64,000 nt of DNA from Cyanobium sp. Aljojuca 7A6. GTDB lineage: Bacteria > Cyanobacteriota > Cyanobacteriia > PCC-6307 > Cyanobiaceae. Positions within the stretch are counted from its first letter, which is position 1, and the number at the start of each line of letters is the position of its first letter. Location: assembly GCF_024346455.1 (NCBI RefSeq), contig NZ_JAGQCY010000010.1, positions 60,107 through 124,106 of the forward strand. Reading direction: 5' to 3'. The notes beneath the pieces were generated by a model that saw only the letters and a program-made list of their open reading frames with translations, did not search any database and was not told the origin of the DNA. Position numbers and translations under genes: made by a program. Below are positions 1 to 7,983 of the stretch, piece by piece.

Positions 1-17
1 AAAACGATGGCGGGATC

Positions 18-533
18 CTAACGGAGTCCAGCGTGAACCTCCGCCAGGCTCCGGTAACGGCGGGCGTGCTGGCGCTGGGCCTCGATCGCGGCCGGATCGA
101 GCTGGCGTTTCACCTGGGCCGGAGCCCCCATCACCACGGCACCGGCGGGGACATCGCGGGTGACCACCGAGCCGGCCGCCACCAGGGCCCCGGCCCCCAC
201 CGTGACGCCGTTGAGCACGATGGCGCCGATGCCGATCAGGCAGCCGTCCTCCAGCGTGGCGCCATGGACCACGGCCCGGTGGCCGATGGTCACGTCAGCG
301 CCGATCGTCACCGGCTGGCCCGGATCCCCGTGCAGCACGGCGCCATCCTGCACGTTGCTGCCCTCCCCCACAACGATCGTGCAGACATCCCCCCGCGCCA
401 CCGCCGTGGGCCAGAGGCTGGCCCCCGCCGCCAGCCGCACATCTCCGATCACCACAGCCGAAGGCGCCACCCAGGCGGCTTCGGCGATGCGGGGGGCGTC
501 CCAGCGGCTGGGCCAGGCCTCGGAGGTGGTCAT
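18..533 (-). CDS. Gamma-carbonic-anhydrase-like hexapeptide-repeat protein
   Basis: 171-residue protein made almost entirely of left-handed beta-helix hexapeptide repeats (for example VIGDVRLAAGASLWP and VTIGADVTIGHRAVVHG), the trimeric fold of the YrdA/CaiE/gamma-carbonic-anhydrase family. Zn-ligand-type histidines are visible in VLHGDP and GHRAVVHG. The short C-terminal helix (LDPAAIEAQRQHARRYRSLA) is typical of the family. It is a stand-alone cytosolic protein and lacks the long linker-like extension of carboxysomal CcmM. Family members may be carbonic anhydrases or acyltransferase-like, and the sequence alone does not decide which. It is transcribed away from the adjacent tRNA-Lys. Confidence 0.85.
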   Translation of the reverse strand: MTTSEAWPSRWDAPRIAEAAWVAPSAVVIGDVRLAAGASLWPTAVARGDVCTIVVGEGSNVQDGAVLHGDPGQPVTIGADVTIGHRAVVHGATLEDGCLIGIGAIVLNGVTVGAGALVAAGSVVTRDVPAGAVVMGAPAQVKRQLDPAAIEAQRQHARRYRSLAEVHAGLR

Positions 534-584
534 GGGTGGCGGGCTTGGAGAGGGTCGCCGCCGGGTGATAGCTTCCCAAGCGAC

Positions 585-656
585 GGGTCGCTAGCTCAGC
601 GGTAGAGCATTCGGCTTTTAACCGACTGGTCCTGAGTTCGAATCTCAGGCGACCCA
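585..656 (+). tRNA. tRNA-Lys (UUU)
   Basis: A 72-nt cloverleaf. The acceptor stem GGGTCGC pairs with GCGACCC, followed by discriminator A656. The D-arm carries TAGCTCAGCGGTAGAGC, the anticodon TTT is at 617-619 in loop CTTTTAA, and the T-arm is CTGAG-TTCGAAT-CTCAG. The outermost anticodon-stem pair (T610/C626) is mismatched. The 3' CCA is not encoded. Confidence 0.97.
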
Positions 657-695
657 TCCCAACCACTGAACCTCTCGAGGGCTGCCGCCAGGCCC

Positions 696-1385
696 TCAGC
701 CCAGCTGAACCATGCCGCAGCGGACTCCTTTGAGCACCGCCTGCATGCGGTTGTTGACGCCGAGGGTCTGCAGCAGGCGTTTGGTGTAAGTGCGGGCGGT
801 GGCGTCGCTCACCACCAGTTTGCCGGCGATCTCCCGGTCACTGAGGCCGCTGGCCAGCAGGTCCAGCACCTCGTACTCCCTCGGGGTGAGCCGGGGACAA
901 CTGAGGTAGGGGAGCTTGCCTGAGCGCAACGACGGGCTGCGGTAGGAGTGATGGCCCATCACGGCGATCACGGCGGCCTGCAGGGGGCGCTGATCTTCGA
1001 CGATGTCGGCCTCCGCCACCACGGCCTCCAGCCAGGGGGCGTGCTCGTATTCGGCGGGGATCACATCCCCCAGGGCCAGCATCACCACCTTGAGATCGGG
1101 GCTCAGCTGCTTGGCCTTGCGCGTCAGCTCAAAGCCGTTGCCGCTCTCCAGGTGATCGGTGCACAGCAGCCACTCGTAGGGCTCCTGCTTGAGGTAGCCG
1201 AGACAACTTTCCTCATCGGTGATCGCACAACCGATCAGGCTGCGGTCACTGACGCTCTCGCACAGCGCCCGCAGCAGGAAGCGGCCCTTCATGGCGATGG
1301 CCACCTTCCCCTTCACCGACACCGAGAGCAGCACGTCCTCGAAGGTGTTCCCTTCCAGGCTCGGCAGGAACGGCGTGAGATCCAT
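696..1385 (-). CDS. LuxR/NarL-type response-regulator-like transcription factor
   Basis: 229-residue protein. The C-terminus (about 165-229) is a LuxR/GerE helix-turn-helix containing LTPREYEVLDLLASGLSDRE and the recognition-helix region VSDATARTYTKRLL. The N-terminal 150 residues look like a divergent receiver domain: VVMLALGD occupies a receiver beta-strand position, but I cannot point to a convincing phospho-acceptor Asp with its acidic pair, so phosphorylation is uncertain. Related proteins are common orphan regulators in marine and freshwater Synechococcus. It lies just downstream of the iron porin on the same strand (51 bp gap), so co-transcription is possible. No target is evident. Confidence 0.85.
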   Translation of the reverse strand: MDLTPFLPSLEGNTFEDVLLSVSVKGKVAIAMKGRFLLRALCESVSDRSLIGCAITDEESCLGYLKQEPYEWLLCTDHLESGNGFELTRKAKQLSPDLKVVMLALGDVIPAEYEHAPWLEAVVAEADIVEDQRPLQAAVIAVMGHHSYRSPSLRSGKLPYLSCPRLTPREYEVLDLLASGLSDREIAGKLVVSDATARTYTKRLLQTLGVNNRMQAVLKGVRCGMVQLG

Positions 1386-1436
1386 GGTGGCCGGGCCATC
1401 CAGGTCTCCCTCATCATCCGTTCTCGCGGGCCGGGA

Positions 1437-3038
1437 TCAGAAGCGGAAGGTGGTCTTCACCAGTCCGCCCAGCTGGCGGAACGTGGTGCCGGGGGTGGTG
1501 TCCTGCCCCAGGGGCCGGCTCAGGTAGAAGAGGGCCGGTGTCACGCTGATGTTGTCGGTGACCTGCCACTTGTACCACCATTCCCAGGCGAAGTTGCCGT
1601 CCTGGGGCGTCTGGCCGTCGTCAAGGGCCGTGGCGAAGACGGGCTGACCCACCGCCATGCCGAGGGCATTTCCCTTGATGAAGGCGTCATCCCACTGCAG
1701 GCCCACCATCCACGACTGGCTGGTGCGCAGGGCGCCGGGGGCCTGGGCGGTGTCGTAGCTGGTGCCGTTGAGGCCCCAGCCGGCGCTGATGGAGGGAATC
1801 CAGCCGGACTCGGCCGGCTGCCAGTAGCCGCTGACACCGAAGGCATCGGTGCGGCTGTTGGGATTGGCTTCGTAGGTGAGGCCGGTGAAGGGGGTGGTGC
1901 CAGGCACACCAACACCCGACTGGATGCGGGAGTAGATCGCCGCCAGCCCCCACTGCTCTTTCGCGTAGCCGATCTGGACCGTGCCGGTGCCGGCCGAAGC
2001 CACGGTGCCGATGCCGCCGCTGTTGGGGTCGCCCACATCACCGTTGGCGGCCACGTAGTTGGCGCTGATGCTGAAGCCGCCCTGCTGCCACCACAGACCG
2101 GCCCCCGGACCGAGGTTCTTGTTGTAGGCCGCCGGGGCGCCGTTGAGGGTGAACAGGTTGAGGATCGTGTCGGAGGGGTAGGCGCTCGGCCAGAGGGCGA
2201 GCATGTCCTCCTGGCCCACCCGGCCGCCGACGGTGGCGGTGAACTGGCTGCCGATCGGGAACTGGTAGAAGAGCTTGTCGATCGCCACCACGTCGCCGCA
2301 GTCGGCGGGGCCACCGCAGTCCTCCTGGAAGGCGGCCTCCAGGGTGGAGAGCCCACCGGTGGGACCGGCGCCGCCGAAGGCGGAATCGGCGAAGTTGCCC
2401 GCCCGCAGGTTCGTGCGCAGCAGGTCCTTGCCGGTGAAGCTGGTGTCAAAGGTCAGCTGGATGTCGTAGCTGAAGGTGGTGGCCCCCACGGCGGCCCGGG
2501 CGGCGTCGACGTTGGGGGTGTCGCTGCCCGAAAACGCATTGGCACCGATCACGAAGGTGGCCTGGCCGCTCAGCTTGGTGGTGGTGGAGAACTGGGTGGC
2601 TTCGAGCTCGCCCACCTTGGCCTCCAGGCCATCCACACGGCCGCGCAGCACGGCGAGTTCCTTCTCGAACTCGGCCATCAGGCGCTTGAGCTCGTCGGTC
2701 ACTTCGGTGATCCGGTCGAGACAGGCGTTCAGCAGGGCCGCCGCCTCAAACCGGGTCATGGCCTGGCCGCCTTTGTAGGTGCCGTTCGGGTAGCCGGCGA
2801 CGCAGCCGTAGCGCTCGATCAGGTTCGAAAGGGCCTGGAAGGCCCAGTCGGTGGGCTTGACGTCGGAGAACTGGTTGATGCTGGTGACCTGCTCCTGGCT
2901 CTGGCCCGTTCCGGACCTGGCGTAGCGGTTGACGGCGTCGAGGTTCAGCTCTCCAGCCGTGGCGGCGGGCTGGGTGGCCAGAAGCCCCAGGCCCACGGGG
3001 ACGTGCCAGAACCTGGAAACGACGCCAAGGATGTTCAT
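1437..3038 (-). CDS. Iron-uptake-type porin (SLH domain + OprB-like barrel)
   Basis: 533-residue outer-membrane porin of the cyanobacterial Som/iron-uptake porin family. A hydrophobic N-terminal signal peptide (about 1-28) is followed by an SLH domain (about 50-110, FSDVKPTDWAFQALSNLIER and AMTRFEAAALLNACLD). Next comes a coiled coil (about 110-150, rich in E/L heptads), then an OprB-like beta-barrel that ends in an aromatic residue (TTFRF), as outer-membrane proteins usually do. The SLH domain anchors such porins to the peptidoglycan and its linked polysaccharide. A Fur-like inverted repeat lies about 26 bp upstream of the start, which fits iron-responsive control. The solute preference is inferred from the family only. 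Confidence 0.9.
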   Translation of the reverse strand: MNILGVVSRFWHVPVGLGLLATQPAATAGELNLDAVNRYARSGTGQSQEQVTSINQFSDVKPTDWAFQALSNLIERYGCVAGYPNGTYKGGQAMTRFEAAALLNACLDRITEVTDELKRLMAEFEKELAVLRGRVDGLEAKVGELEATQFSTTTKLSGQATFVIGANAFSGSDTPNVDAARAAVGATTFSYDIQLTFDTSFTGKDLLRTNLRAGNFADSAFGGAGPTGGLSTLEAAFQEDCGGPADCGDVVAIDKLFYQFPIGSQFTATVGGRVGQEDMLALWPSAYPSDTILNLFTLNGAPAAYNKNLGPGAGLWWQQGGFSISANYVAANGDVGDPNSGGIGTVASAGTGTVQIGYAKEQWGLAAIYSRIQSGVGVPGTTPFTGLTYEANPNSRTDAFGVSGYWQPAESGWIPSISAGWGLNGTSYDTAQAPGALRTSQSWMVGLQWDDAFIKGNALGMAVGQPVFATALDDGQTPQDGNFAWEWWYKWQVTDNISVTPALFYLSRPLGQDTTPGTTFRQLGGLVKTTFRF

Positions 3039-3061
3039 GGAAGCTCCGCCAGGAGACAGAA

Positions 3062-3080
3062 AGGAATGGGAATCATTCTC
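3062..3080 (-). promoter_or_regulatory. Putative Fur box upstream of the iron porin
   Basis: AGGAATGGGAATCATTCTC contains the inverted repeat GAATG-N5-CATTC and agrees at 13 of 19 positions with the classical Fur consensus. It lies 24-42 bp before the porin ATG. The call rests on pattern and context; no promoter mapping is available. Confidence 0.45.
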
Positions 3081-3131
3081 ACCCTTTGCCTCGGCCTTAG
3101 GCGGGCTGGCATGGTCAGTCCGGTCGCCGGC

Positions 3132-3851
3132 TCAGAGTGCGAACAGGTTGTCGTAGCGGCCGTACTCAGGCTTTCGCAGGCCATCGACGGCCAGCATCCG
3201 CCGCAGTTCGATGATCTCGCCGCGCTGAGCCACGATCACAGCCCTGGCGAAGCGCCGGATCGTCGGATTGGTGCTCTTGGCCAGGGCATCGTGGGCCATG
3301 ATCAGCGCCCCGCCATGGTGATGGAGCATCCCCTCCAGGAACCAGGTGACCCGGTTCTCCTTTGTCGGACCCTCTCCCATCATGCGCATGCCATCGATCT
3401 GGGGCTGGCTCATGCGGATCAGGCCGGCGAGGCTGTTGGGATCGCCGCCCTTGGCCAGGGCCACGGGATAGACGGGCGCCTGGGGGTACCAGGCCTTGCG
3501 CCACAGCCCCATCGCCCGGATCTCGCTGGCCTGATCACGCCAGATCGTCGCGGCCAGGGCCCCCACCCCAGGCTGGCCGATGCCGAAGACGAACTCACTC
3601 ATCCGCAGGGCGCCGGTGTGGTGCTGCACCATCCCGTCGATGAAGCGCAGGTCATAGGTGGCGCCGGCGGGGCCCACGTCGTGGGCATGGTCGGCATGGG
3701 CCGACGCCCCGGCCGCGTTGGGCTGGCTTGGTGTGGCGTGGTTGTGATGGTTGTGGTCCATGCCGCCGTGGTCCTGCGCCAGGGCGGGGGCGGCCAGCGT
3801 CAGGGCGCCAAGGACCCCGAGCAAGGCGGTGGAGATTCGGCTGGGGCGCAT
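3132..3851 (-). CDS. DUF305 (ferritin-like) secreted His-rich protein
   Basis: 239 residues from the chosen ATG at 3851, which gives a clean signal peptide (MRPSRISTALLGVLGALTL...APALAQ). A frame extending upstream to 4034 has no signal and overlaps the neighbouring pseudogene. The mature N-terminus is His/Met-rich (DHGGMDHNHHNH). Two DUF305 signatures follow: FIDGMVQHHTGALRMSEF near 80-100 and FLEGMLHHHGGALIMAHDAL near 175-195. DUF305 proteins are periplasmic four-helix proteins with H/M motifs, often found beside copper or heavy-metal export genes. Here the divergent neighbour is a dead P1B ATPase, which supports a metal-linked past role. Confidence 0.88.
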   Translation of the reverse strand: MRPSRISTALLGVLGALTLAAPALAQDHGGMDHNHHNHATPSQPNAAGASAHADHAHDVGPAGATYDLRFIDGMVQHHTGALRMSEFVFGIGQPGVGALAATIWRDQASEIRAMGLWRKAWYPQAPVYPVALAKGGDPNSLAGLIRMSQPQIDGMRMMGEGPTKENRVTWFLEGMLHHHGGALIMAHDALAKSTNPTIRRFARAVIVAQRGEIIELRRMLAVDGLRKPEYGRYDNLFAL

Positions 3852-3963
3852 GGCGAGAAAAGAGGAACCTTCACCGTATGGTCTCCCCCCGGCAGGAGAG
3901 TCAAGGGAATCGGAGGCTGCTGCCCCTGTGCTCTGGTGATCGCCATACCGGCCAGGATCGTCA

Positions 3964-4573
3964 GTGGCCACCGCGGCGCTTCGTTGCCCTGTCACCAAAG
4001 GGGGGCTCTGCCTGGACGAGGCTCTCAGGATCAAGGTGGTGGCGCGCGACAGGATCGGCGCGACTACCCTGGGTCAGCCGGAGTCGGTGGCCTCAGGACT
4101 CGATGCGCTGCGGCTGACTGTTGATGCTTTAGAGGCTGCCCCTGGGAGGGGGATACGCGCCGTCCATGCCCTGATCGCCGTCGCCGACACGGTCAGACCC
4201 AGCTCGGCCGCCGCCCTGGCGGATTTAGCTCAAACGAAGATTGGCTTCGCGATGGGCGCAACGGGAACCCCTCTCGCCAGGGAAGTCGCCGATGTGGTGC
4301 TCATCCATGAGCTTCTGATGCGAGCTCCGGAAACGATCGAGCTCTCCTGCCGCCCCCTCAGAAACCTGCGCCAAGATGTTGCTCTGGCGCTGGGAAACGA
4401 GGCTCTCTTTCTGATCCTCACCCTGGCCGGTAGGGCCACCATGCGGATAGCCAGTCTGTACTGGCCTGGGCACCAGCCTGCTTGTCAGTGCCCAAGGACT
4501 GCGATGGCTTCGCTGCCCCATTCGCTCCTCAGATCCGAAGAGGGGAGCAGACCCCAGCGTCTGCCGGTCTTGA
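3964..4573 (+). pseudogene. Decayed Zn/Cd-type P1B ATPase (ZntA/CadA-like) remnant
   Basis: The open frame keeps order-preserving scraps of a heavy-metal P-type ATPase. KGGLCLDEALRIKVVARDRI matches the segment leading into the phosphorylation motif, with DRIGATTLGQP in place of DKTGTLT-GQP. ALIAVADTVRPSSAAAL is followed directly by KIGFAMGATGTPLAREVADV, so the nucleotide-binding domain and the GDGxND part of the P-domain are deleted. RNLRQDVALALGNEALFLIL is the last membrane hairpin. From about 4472 the homology continues in the +1 frame (TSLLVSAQGLRWLRCP, stop at 4571-4573). The N-terminal half with the CPC motif is absent. It cannot be functional as a pump. Confidence 0.85.
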
Positions 4574-4649
4574 CGCCGGTGGACGCCGTGGCTGAGGCCC
4601 TCCACATGCATGGAGTGCCTGGTCGACGCTGACTGTCAGCCCCTTCTTA

Positions 4650-4868
4650 TCAACCCTTTCCGTCAGCCAGTTTCGCGGCGGCGTCGCTGACCTTCTGGGC
4701 CAATGACCTGGCGCCATCCTTTAACTCTTCTGCCGCATTCATCGCCGAGGCCTGAACCTGCTTGGCTTTGCCCTTGATCTGGTGCTCAGTGTCGCCAGTC
4801 AGTTCACCCAGGGCCGATTCAAGTTTGCCTTCCGCCTCTTTGGCTGCGGCATCAGCTTTGTTGGACAT
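4650..4868 (-). CDS. CsbD family stress protein
   Basis: 72-residue, highly charged, Ala/Lys/Glu-rich helical protein. The CsbD-like core is KEAEGKLESALGELTGDTEH followed by QIKGKAKQVQASA. CsbD proteins are small general-stress proteins of unknown mechanism, induced by SigB-type responses in Bacillus and by salt or light stress in cyanobacteria. It has no signal peptide or membrane segment. It is transcribed divergently from the GH13 gene across a 390-bp gap. Confidence 0.88.
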   Translation of the reverse strand: MSNKADAAAKEAEGKLESALGELTGDTEHQIKGKAKQVQASAMNAAEELKDGARSLAQKVSDAAAKLADGKG

Positions 4869-5258
4869 GGTTGTACTCGCGATTGGGAATCAGCGTTGTG
4901 CAGATCATTGGTGCCAGCACTATGCTGACAGTGAGGGGCAACGAAATCAGGAGTGAATCTGAAGGGATTCACAGCGTTCGCACCCATCTGAGGCTGCCTT
5001 TCCATCCTAGGCGTGACAGAACGATGCGCGTGTGGATCAAGCAGCCAACCTCCCATGAGATCGCTCACCAGAATGGAATCAAGGAATGACAGGGACACGT
5101 TGCCCATGACAACAAATGGTGCCGAAAAGGACTTCTGCATCAACCTGCAGCGCTTTGGCTGCATCTCTGCATTCAGCCATGGCTTGATGCTCAAGGTTTC
5201 TGAATGCCTGTGCTTTGAAGGAACCCCTGTGAAAGAGTGGTTTCAGCAGGGTTGAACC
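4869..5258. other. Intergenic gap between csbD-like gene and GH13 gene
   Basis: 390 bp between divergent genes, visibly more A+T-rich than most of the window. It presumably holds both promoters. A 49-codon frame (5107-5255) ends just before the GH13 start but has no recognisable features. No terminator hairpin or tRNA was seen. Confidence 0.4.
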
Positions 5259-7043
5259 ATGGAAAAGCAGCTGATCCATCCATGGATGGGATCCTTTCCC
5301 TCCTCTGACGGCGTGGCGTTTCGTGTCTGGGCGCCCCATGCCGAAAGGGTCTCCGTGATCGGTTCCTTCAACGACTGGGATGGCGCCGCCCATCCGATGC
5401 ATCCAGAGCCGCGTGGCTTCTGGTCCATCAACGTTGAGAGTGCCAAGATCGGCGACCACTACAAATACCAGCTCTGTACGCCATGGGGAGTCATCAAGCG
5501 CATCGACCCCTATGCCCGTGAAGTGACCAACTCGGTCGGTAATGCCATCATCCACGATCCTGACTTTTCATGGGATGGTGATGACTTCTCCATGATGCAC
5601 TGGAATGAGCTTGTCATCTATGAGTTGCATGTCGGCACATTCAATGACGACGATCTCAATCAGCCTGGCCGGTTCAATTCCATCACGGCACGACTGCAGC
5701 ACCTGAAACGTCTTGGCATCAATGCCATTCAGATCATGCCAGTCGGTCAGTTTGCCGGTCAGCGCTCATGGGGCTACAACCCATCCCATATCTTTGCCGT
5801 CGATTCCGACTATGGCGGCTCCTTGGGTTTCAAGCGATTCATCAAACGCGCCCATCAGGCTGGCATTGCTGTGATTCTGGACATTGTCTTCAATCACTTT
5901 GGCCCCAGTGACCTTGACCTTTGGAGATTCGACGGTTGGTCTGAGAACGGCAAGGGAGGAATCTATTTCTACAATGACGATCGTGCGCAAACGCCTTGGG
6001 GGGAAACGCGGCCCGACTATGGCCGAGGGGAAGTTCGCCAGTACATCCTTGACAACGTGTGTATGTGGCTCGAGGAGTATCACCTCGATGGCCTTCGATT
6101 CGACAGTACAGGTTACATCCGCAACATCGGCGAAGCCGGAACTGAAGAGATCCCCGATGGCTGGAGTATTCTCCAGGCCATCAATGAAACCGTGGCCCGG
6201 CTGCACCCGGGGCGGATCACCATTGCGGAAGACCTGCGCAGCAATGATTGGTTGACCAAGGATGTAGGGGCTGGTGGGGCAGGGTTTGGATCCCAATGGG
6301 ATCCCCACTTCGTCCAATCGATCCGTCAGGCCGTGATTGCCTGCCAGGATGAAGACCGTGCCCTCGAGAGTATCCGAGAGGCCCTCCTCTATCGCTACAA
6401 CGACGACGCCTTCGAGCGCGTCATCTACAGCGAATCCCATGACGACGTGGCCAACGGACAGTCTCGGATCCCCCAGGATGTCAACCCGGCTGATCCCACG
6501 GGCTGGCATGCCCAGAAGCGTTCCACTCTGGCTGCCGCCATGGTGTTCACGGCACCTGGTATTCCCATGCTGTTTCAAGGTCAGGAGTTTCTCGAGGGCG
6601 GCTGGTTCCGGGATACGGTTCCCGTTGACTGGGACCAGCGCGAGGAGTTTCGCGGCCTTGTGCGTCTGTACCGGGATCTGATCCGTCTCCGGCTCAATAG
6701 CGAGGGACTGTCCCGCGGCCTTTGTGGTCAGTTCACCCAGGTTTATCATCTCAATCGCGCGCGAAATGTGCTGGCCTTCCACCGCTGGGACCAAGGAGGG
6801 CCCGGGGATGATGTTGTGGTGATCGCCAATTTCTTTCATCAGCCCCAAGAGGACTACATCGTGGGCTTGCCGGCGGCCAAGGAATGGAAACTTCGCTTCA
6901 ACAGTGATTGGCACGGCTACAGTGAGTGCTTCGACGGCTGCCAAAGCGGTGATGTTGAAGCCGTTCAGGGAGCGTGGGATGGGTTTCCCTATCACGCCCG
7001 TTTCCGTGTTGGGCCGTATAGCGTCTTGATCTATTCCCAATGA
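5259..7043 (+). CDS. GH13 alpha-glucan enzyme with N-terminal CBM48 (branching-enzyme-like)
   Basis: 594 residues. The N-terminal CBM48/E-set domain (about 10-100) contains GVAFRVWAPHAERVSVIGSF. It is followed by a GH13 TIM barrel: YELHVGTF (about 121-128), DIVFNHFG (208-215), DGLRFD with probable nucleophile Asp282, TIAED with probable acid/base Glu324, and SESHDD with transition-state Asp395. A C-terminal beta domain runs from about 490. Enzymes of this layout act on alpha-1,4-glucans (branching enzyme, trehalohydrolase or amylase). The exact reaction is not decided; it is shorter than classical GlgB, so a specialised paralog is likely. Its G+C is visibly low. It is followed closely by a transglutaminase gene on the same strand. 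Confidence 0.85.
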   Translation: MEKQLIHPWMGSFPSSDGVAFRVWAPHAERVSVIGSFNDWDGAAHPMHPEPRGFWSINVESAKIGDHYKYQLCTPWGVIKRIDPYAREVTNSVGNAIIHDPDFSWDGDDFSMMHWNELVIYELHVGTFNDDDLNQPGRFNSITARLQHLKRLGINAIQIMPVGQFAGQRSWGYNPSHIFAVDSDYGGSLGFKRFIKRAHQAGIAVILDIVFNHFGPSDLDLWRFDGWSENGKGGIYFYNDDRAQTPWGETRPDYGRGEVRQYILDNVCMWLEEYHLDGLRFDSTGYIRNIGEAGTEEIPDGWSILQAINETVARLHPGRITIAEDLRSNDWLTKDVGAGGAGFGSQWDPHFVQSIRQAVIACQDEDRALESIREALLYRYNDDAFERVIYSESHDDVANGQSRIPQDVNPADPTGWHAQKRSTLAAAMVFTAPGIPMLFQGQEFLEGGWFRDTVPVDWDQREEFRGLVRLYRDLIRLRLNSEGLSRGLCGQFTQVYHLNRARNVLAFHRWDQGGPGDDVVVIANFFHQPQEDYIVGLPAAKEWKLRFNSDWHGYSECFDGCQSGDVEAVQGAWDGFPYHARFRVGPYSVLIYSQ

Positions 7044-7065
7044 TCAACCCCCTCATGGCGAGCTG

Positions 7066-7932
7066 ATGAGACGCTTCAACATCCTCCATCTCACGACCTA
7101 CACCTACACCGCCCCTGTCCGACTCGGCACCCATACGCTGCGTTTGCGTCCTCGGGAAGGCCATGATCTGCGCATCGAAACCTCTTCGCTCTCGATTCGC
7201 CCGGCGGCGAAGCTGCGCTGGCATCGTGATGTTGAGGGGAATTGTCTTGCCATGGCCTCATTCAGCATTGCCGCCGAAAGACTGCTGATCGAAAGTAATC
7301 TGATCATCCAGCAATACGACCGTGTTCCACTCGACTTTCTTGTCGATGATGACGCTGTTTCCTATCCCTTCGACTACGTTCCCAGGGATCGCCCCGTTCT
7401 GGGGGCCTATCTGGCGGAAGCGACCGCGGAACCATGCCTGGCTTTGCTGCAGTGGATGGCAACGGTCTGGCAGCCGGGCGACATCATCCAGAGCTACACC
7501 CTGTTGAAACGCCTGAATCTGGCGGCTCACCAGAGGGTCTCCTACCGCAAGCGTGACGAGCCTGGCGTCCAGACCTCCGCCGAAACGCTCGACAGCGGCT
7601 TTGGAACCTGCCGTGATATTGCCTTCCTTTTCATGGAGGCGGCCCGGTGTTTCGGATTCGCCGCCCGTTTCGTCAGCGGCTATAGCTTCACCGCGCTTCC
7701 ACCAGAGGAGGCCGGAAGCACGCACGCCTGGGCCGAGGTTTTTCTGCCGGGAGCTGGATGGAAGGGCTTCGATCCAACCCACGGCGTCATTGTGGGCGAC
7801 ACCCACATCCCTGTCGCGGTGGCCCGAAGGCCCGAGTCTGTGCCTCCCATTGCCGGCAGTTTCGGCGGAGCAGCGCTGTTGTCGATGGAGGTGGGCGTCT
7901 GGATCACCGAGCTCCAAGGCTCCACGCCATAG
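7066..7932 (+). CDS. Transglutaminase-like protein with bacterial TG N-terminal domain (paralog 1)
   Basis: 288 residues. The N-terminal bacterial transglutaminase beta domain (about 1-95, starting LHLTTYTYTAPVRLGTHTLRL) precedes a papain-like transglutaminase core. All three catalytic positions are present: Cys182 in GTCRD, His220 in THAWAEVFLPGAGW and Asp236 in FDPTHG. There is no signal peptide, so it is probably cytosolic. Such proteins act as cysteine peptidases or amide-bond transferases. It is the first of three peptide-chemistry genes leading to Anbu. It shares the lower G+C of the GH13 gene 22 bp upstream, which suggests a common transcript. Confidence 0.9.
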   Translation: MRRFNILHLTTYTYTAPVRLGTHTLRLRPREGHDLRIETSSLSIRPAAKLRWHRDVEGNCLAMASFSIAAERLLIESNLIIQQYDRVPLDFLVDDDAVSYPFDYVPRDRPVLGAYLAEATAEPCLALLQWMATVWQPGDIIQSYTLLKRLNLAAHQRVSYRKRDEPGVQTSAETLDSGFGTCRDIAFLFMEAARCFGFAARFVSGYSFTALPPEEAGSTHAWAEVFLPGAGWKGFDPTHGVIVGDTHIPVAVARRPESVPPIAGSFGGAALLSMEVGVWITELQGSTP

Positions 7933-7983
7933 CTTGGACCCTGGGCACCAGCGGCCGTGCTTGCCTGCCTGACCGCTTGGATC

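Noticed and set aside
948..4124. A 1058-codon open frame on the + strand
   Set aside because: It lies antisense to the LuxR, porin and DUF305 genes, which have clear domains and signal peptides. High G+C keeps the antisense frame free of stops.
5107..5255. A 49-codon frame just upstream of the GH13 gene
   Set aside because: No recognisable motif and no strong RBS; more likely leader sequence.
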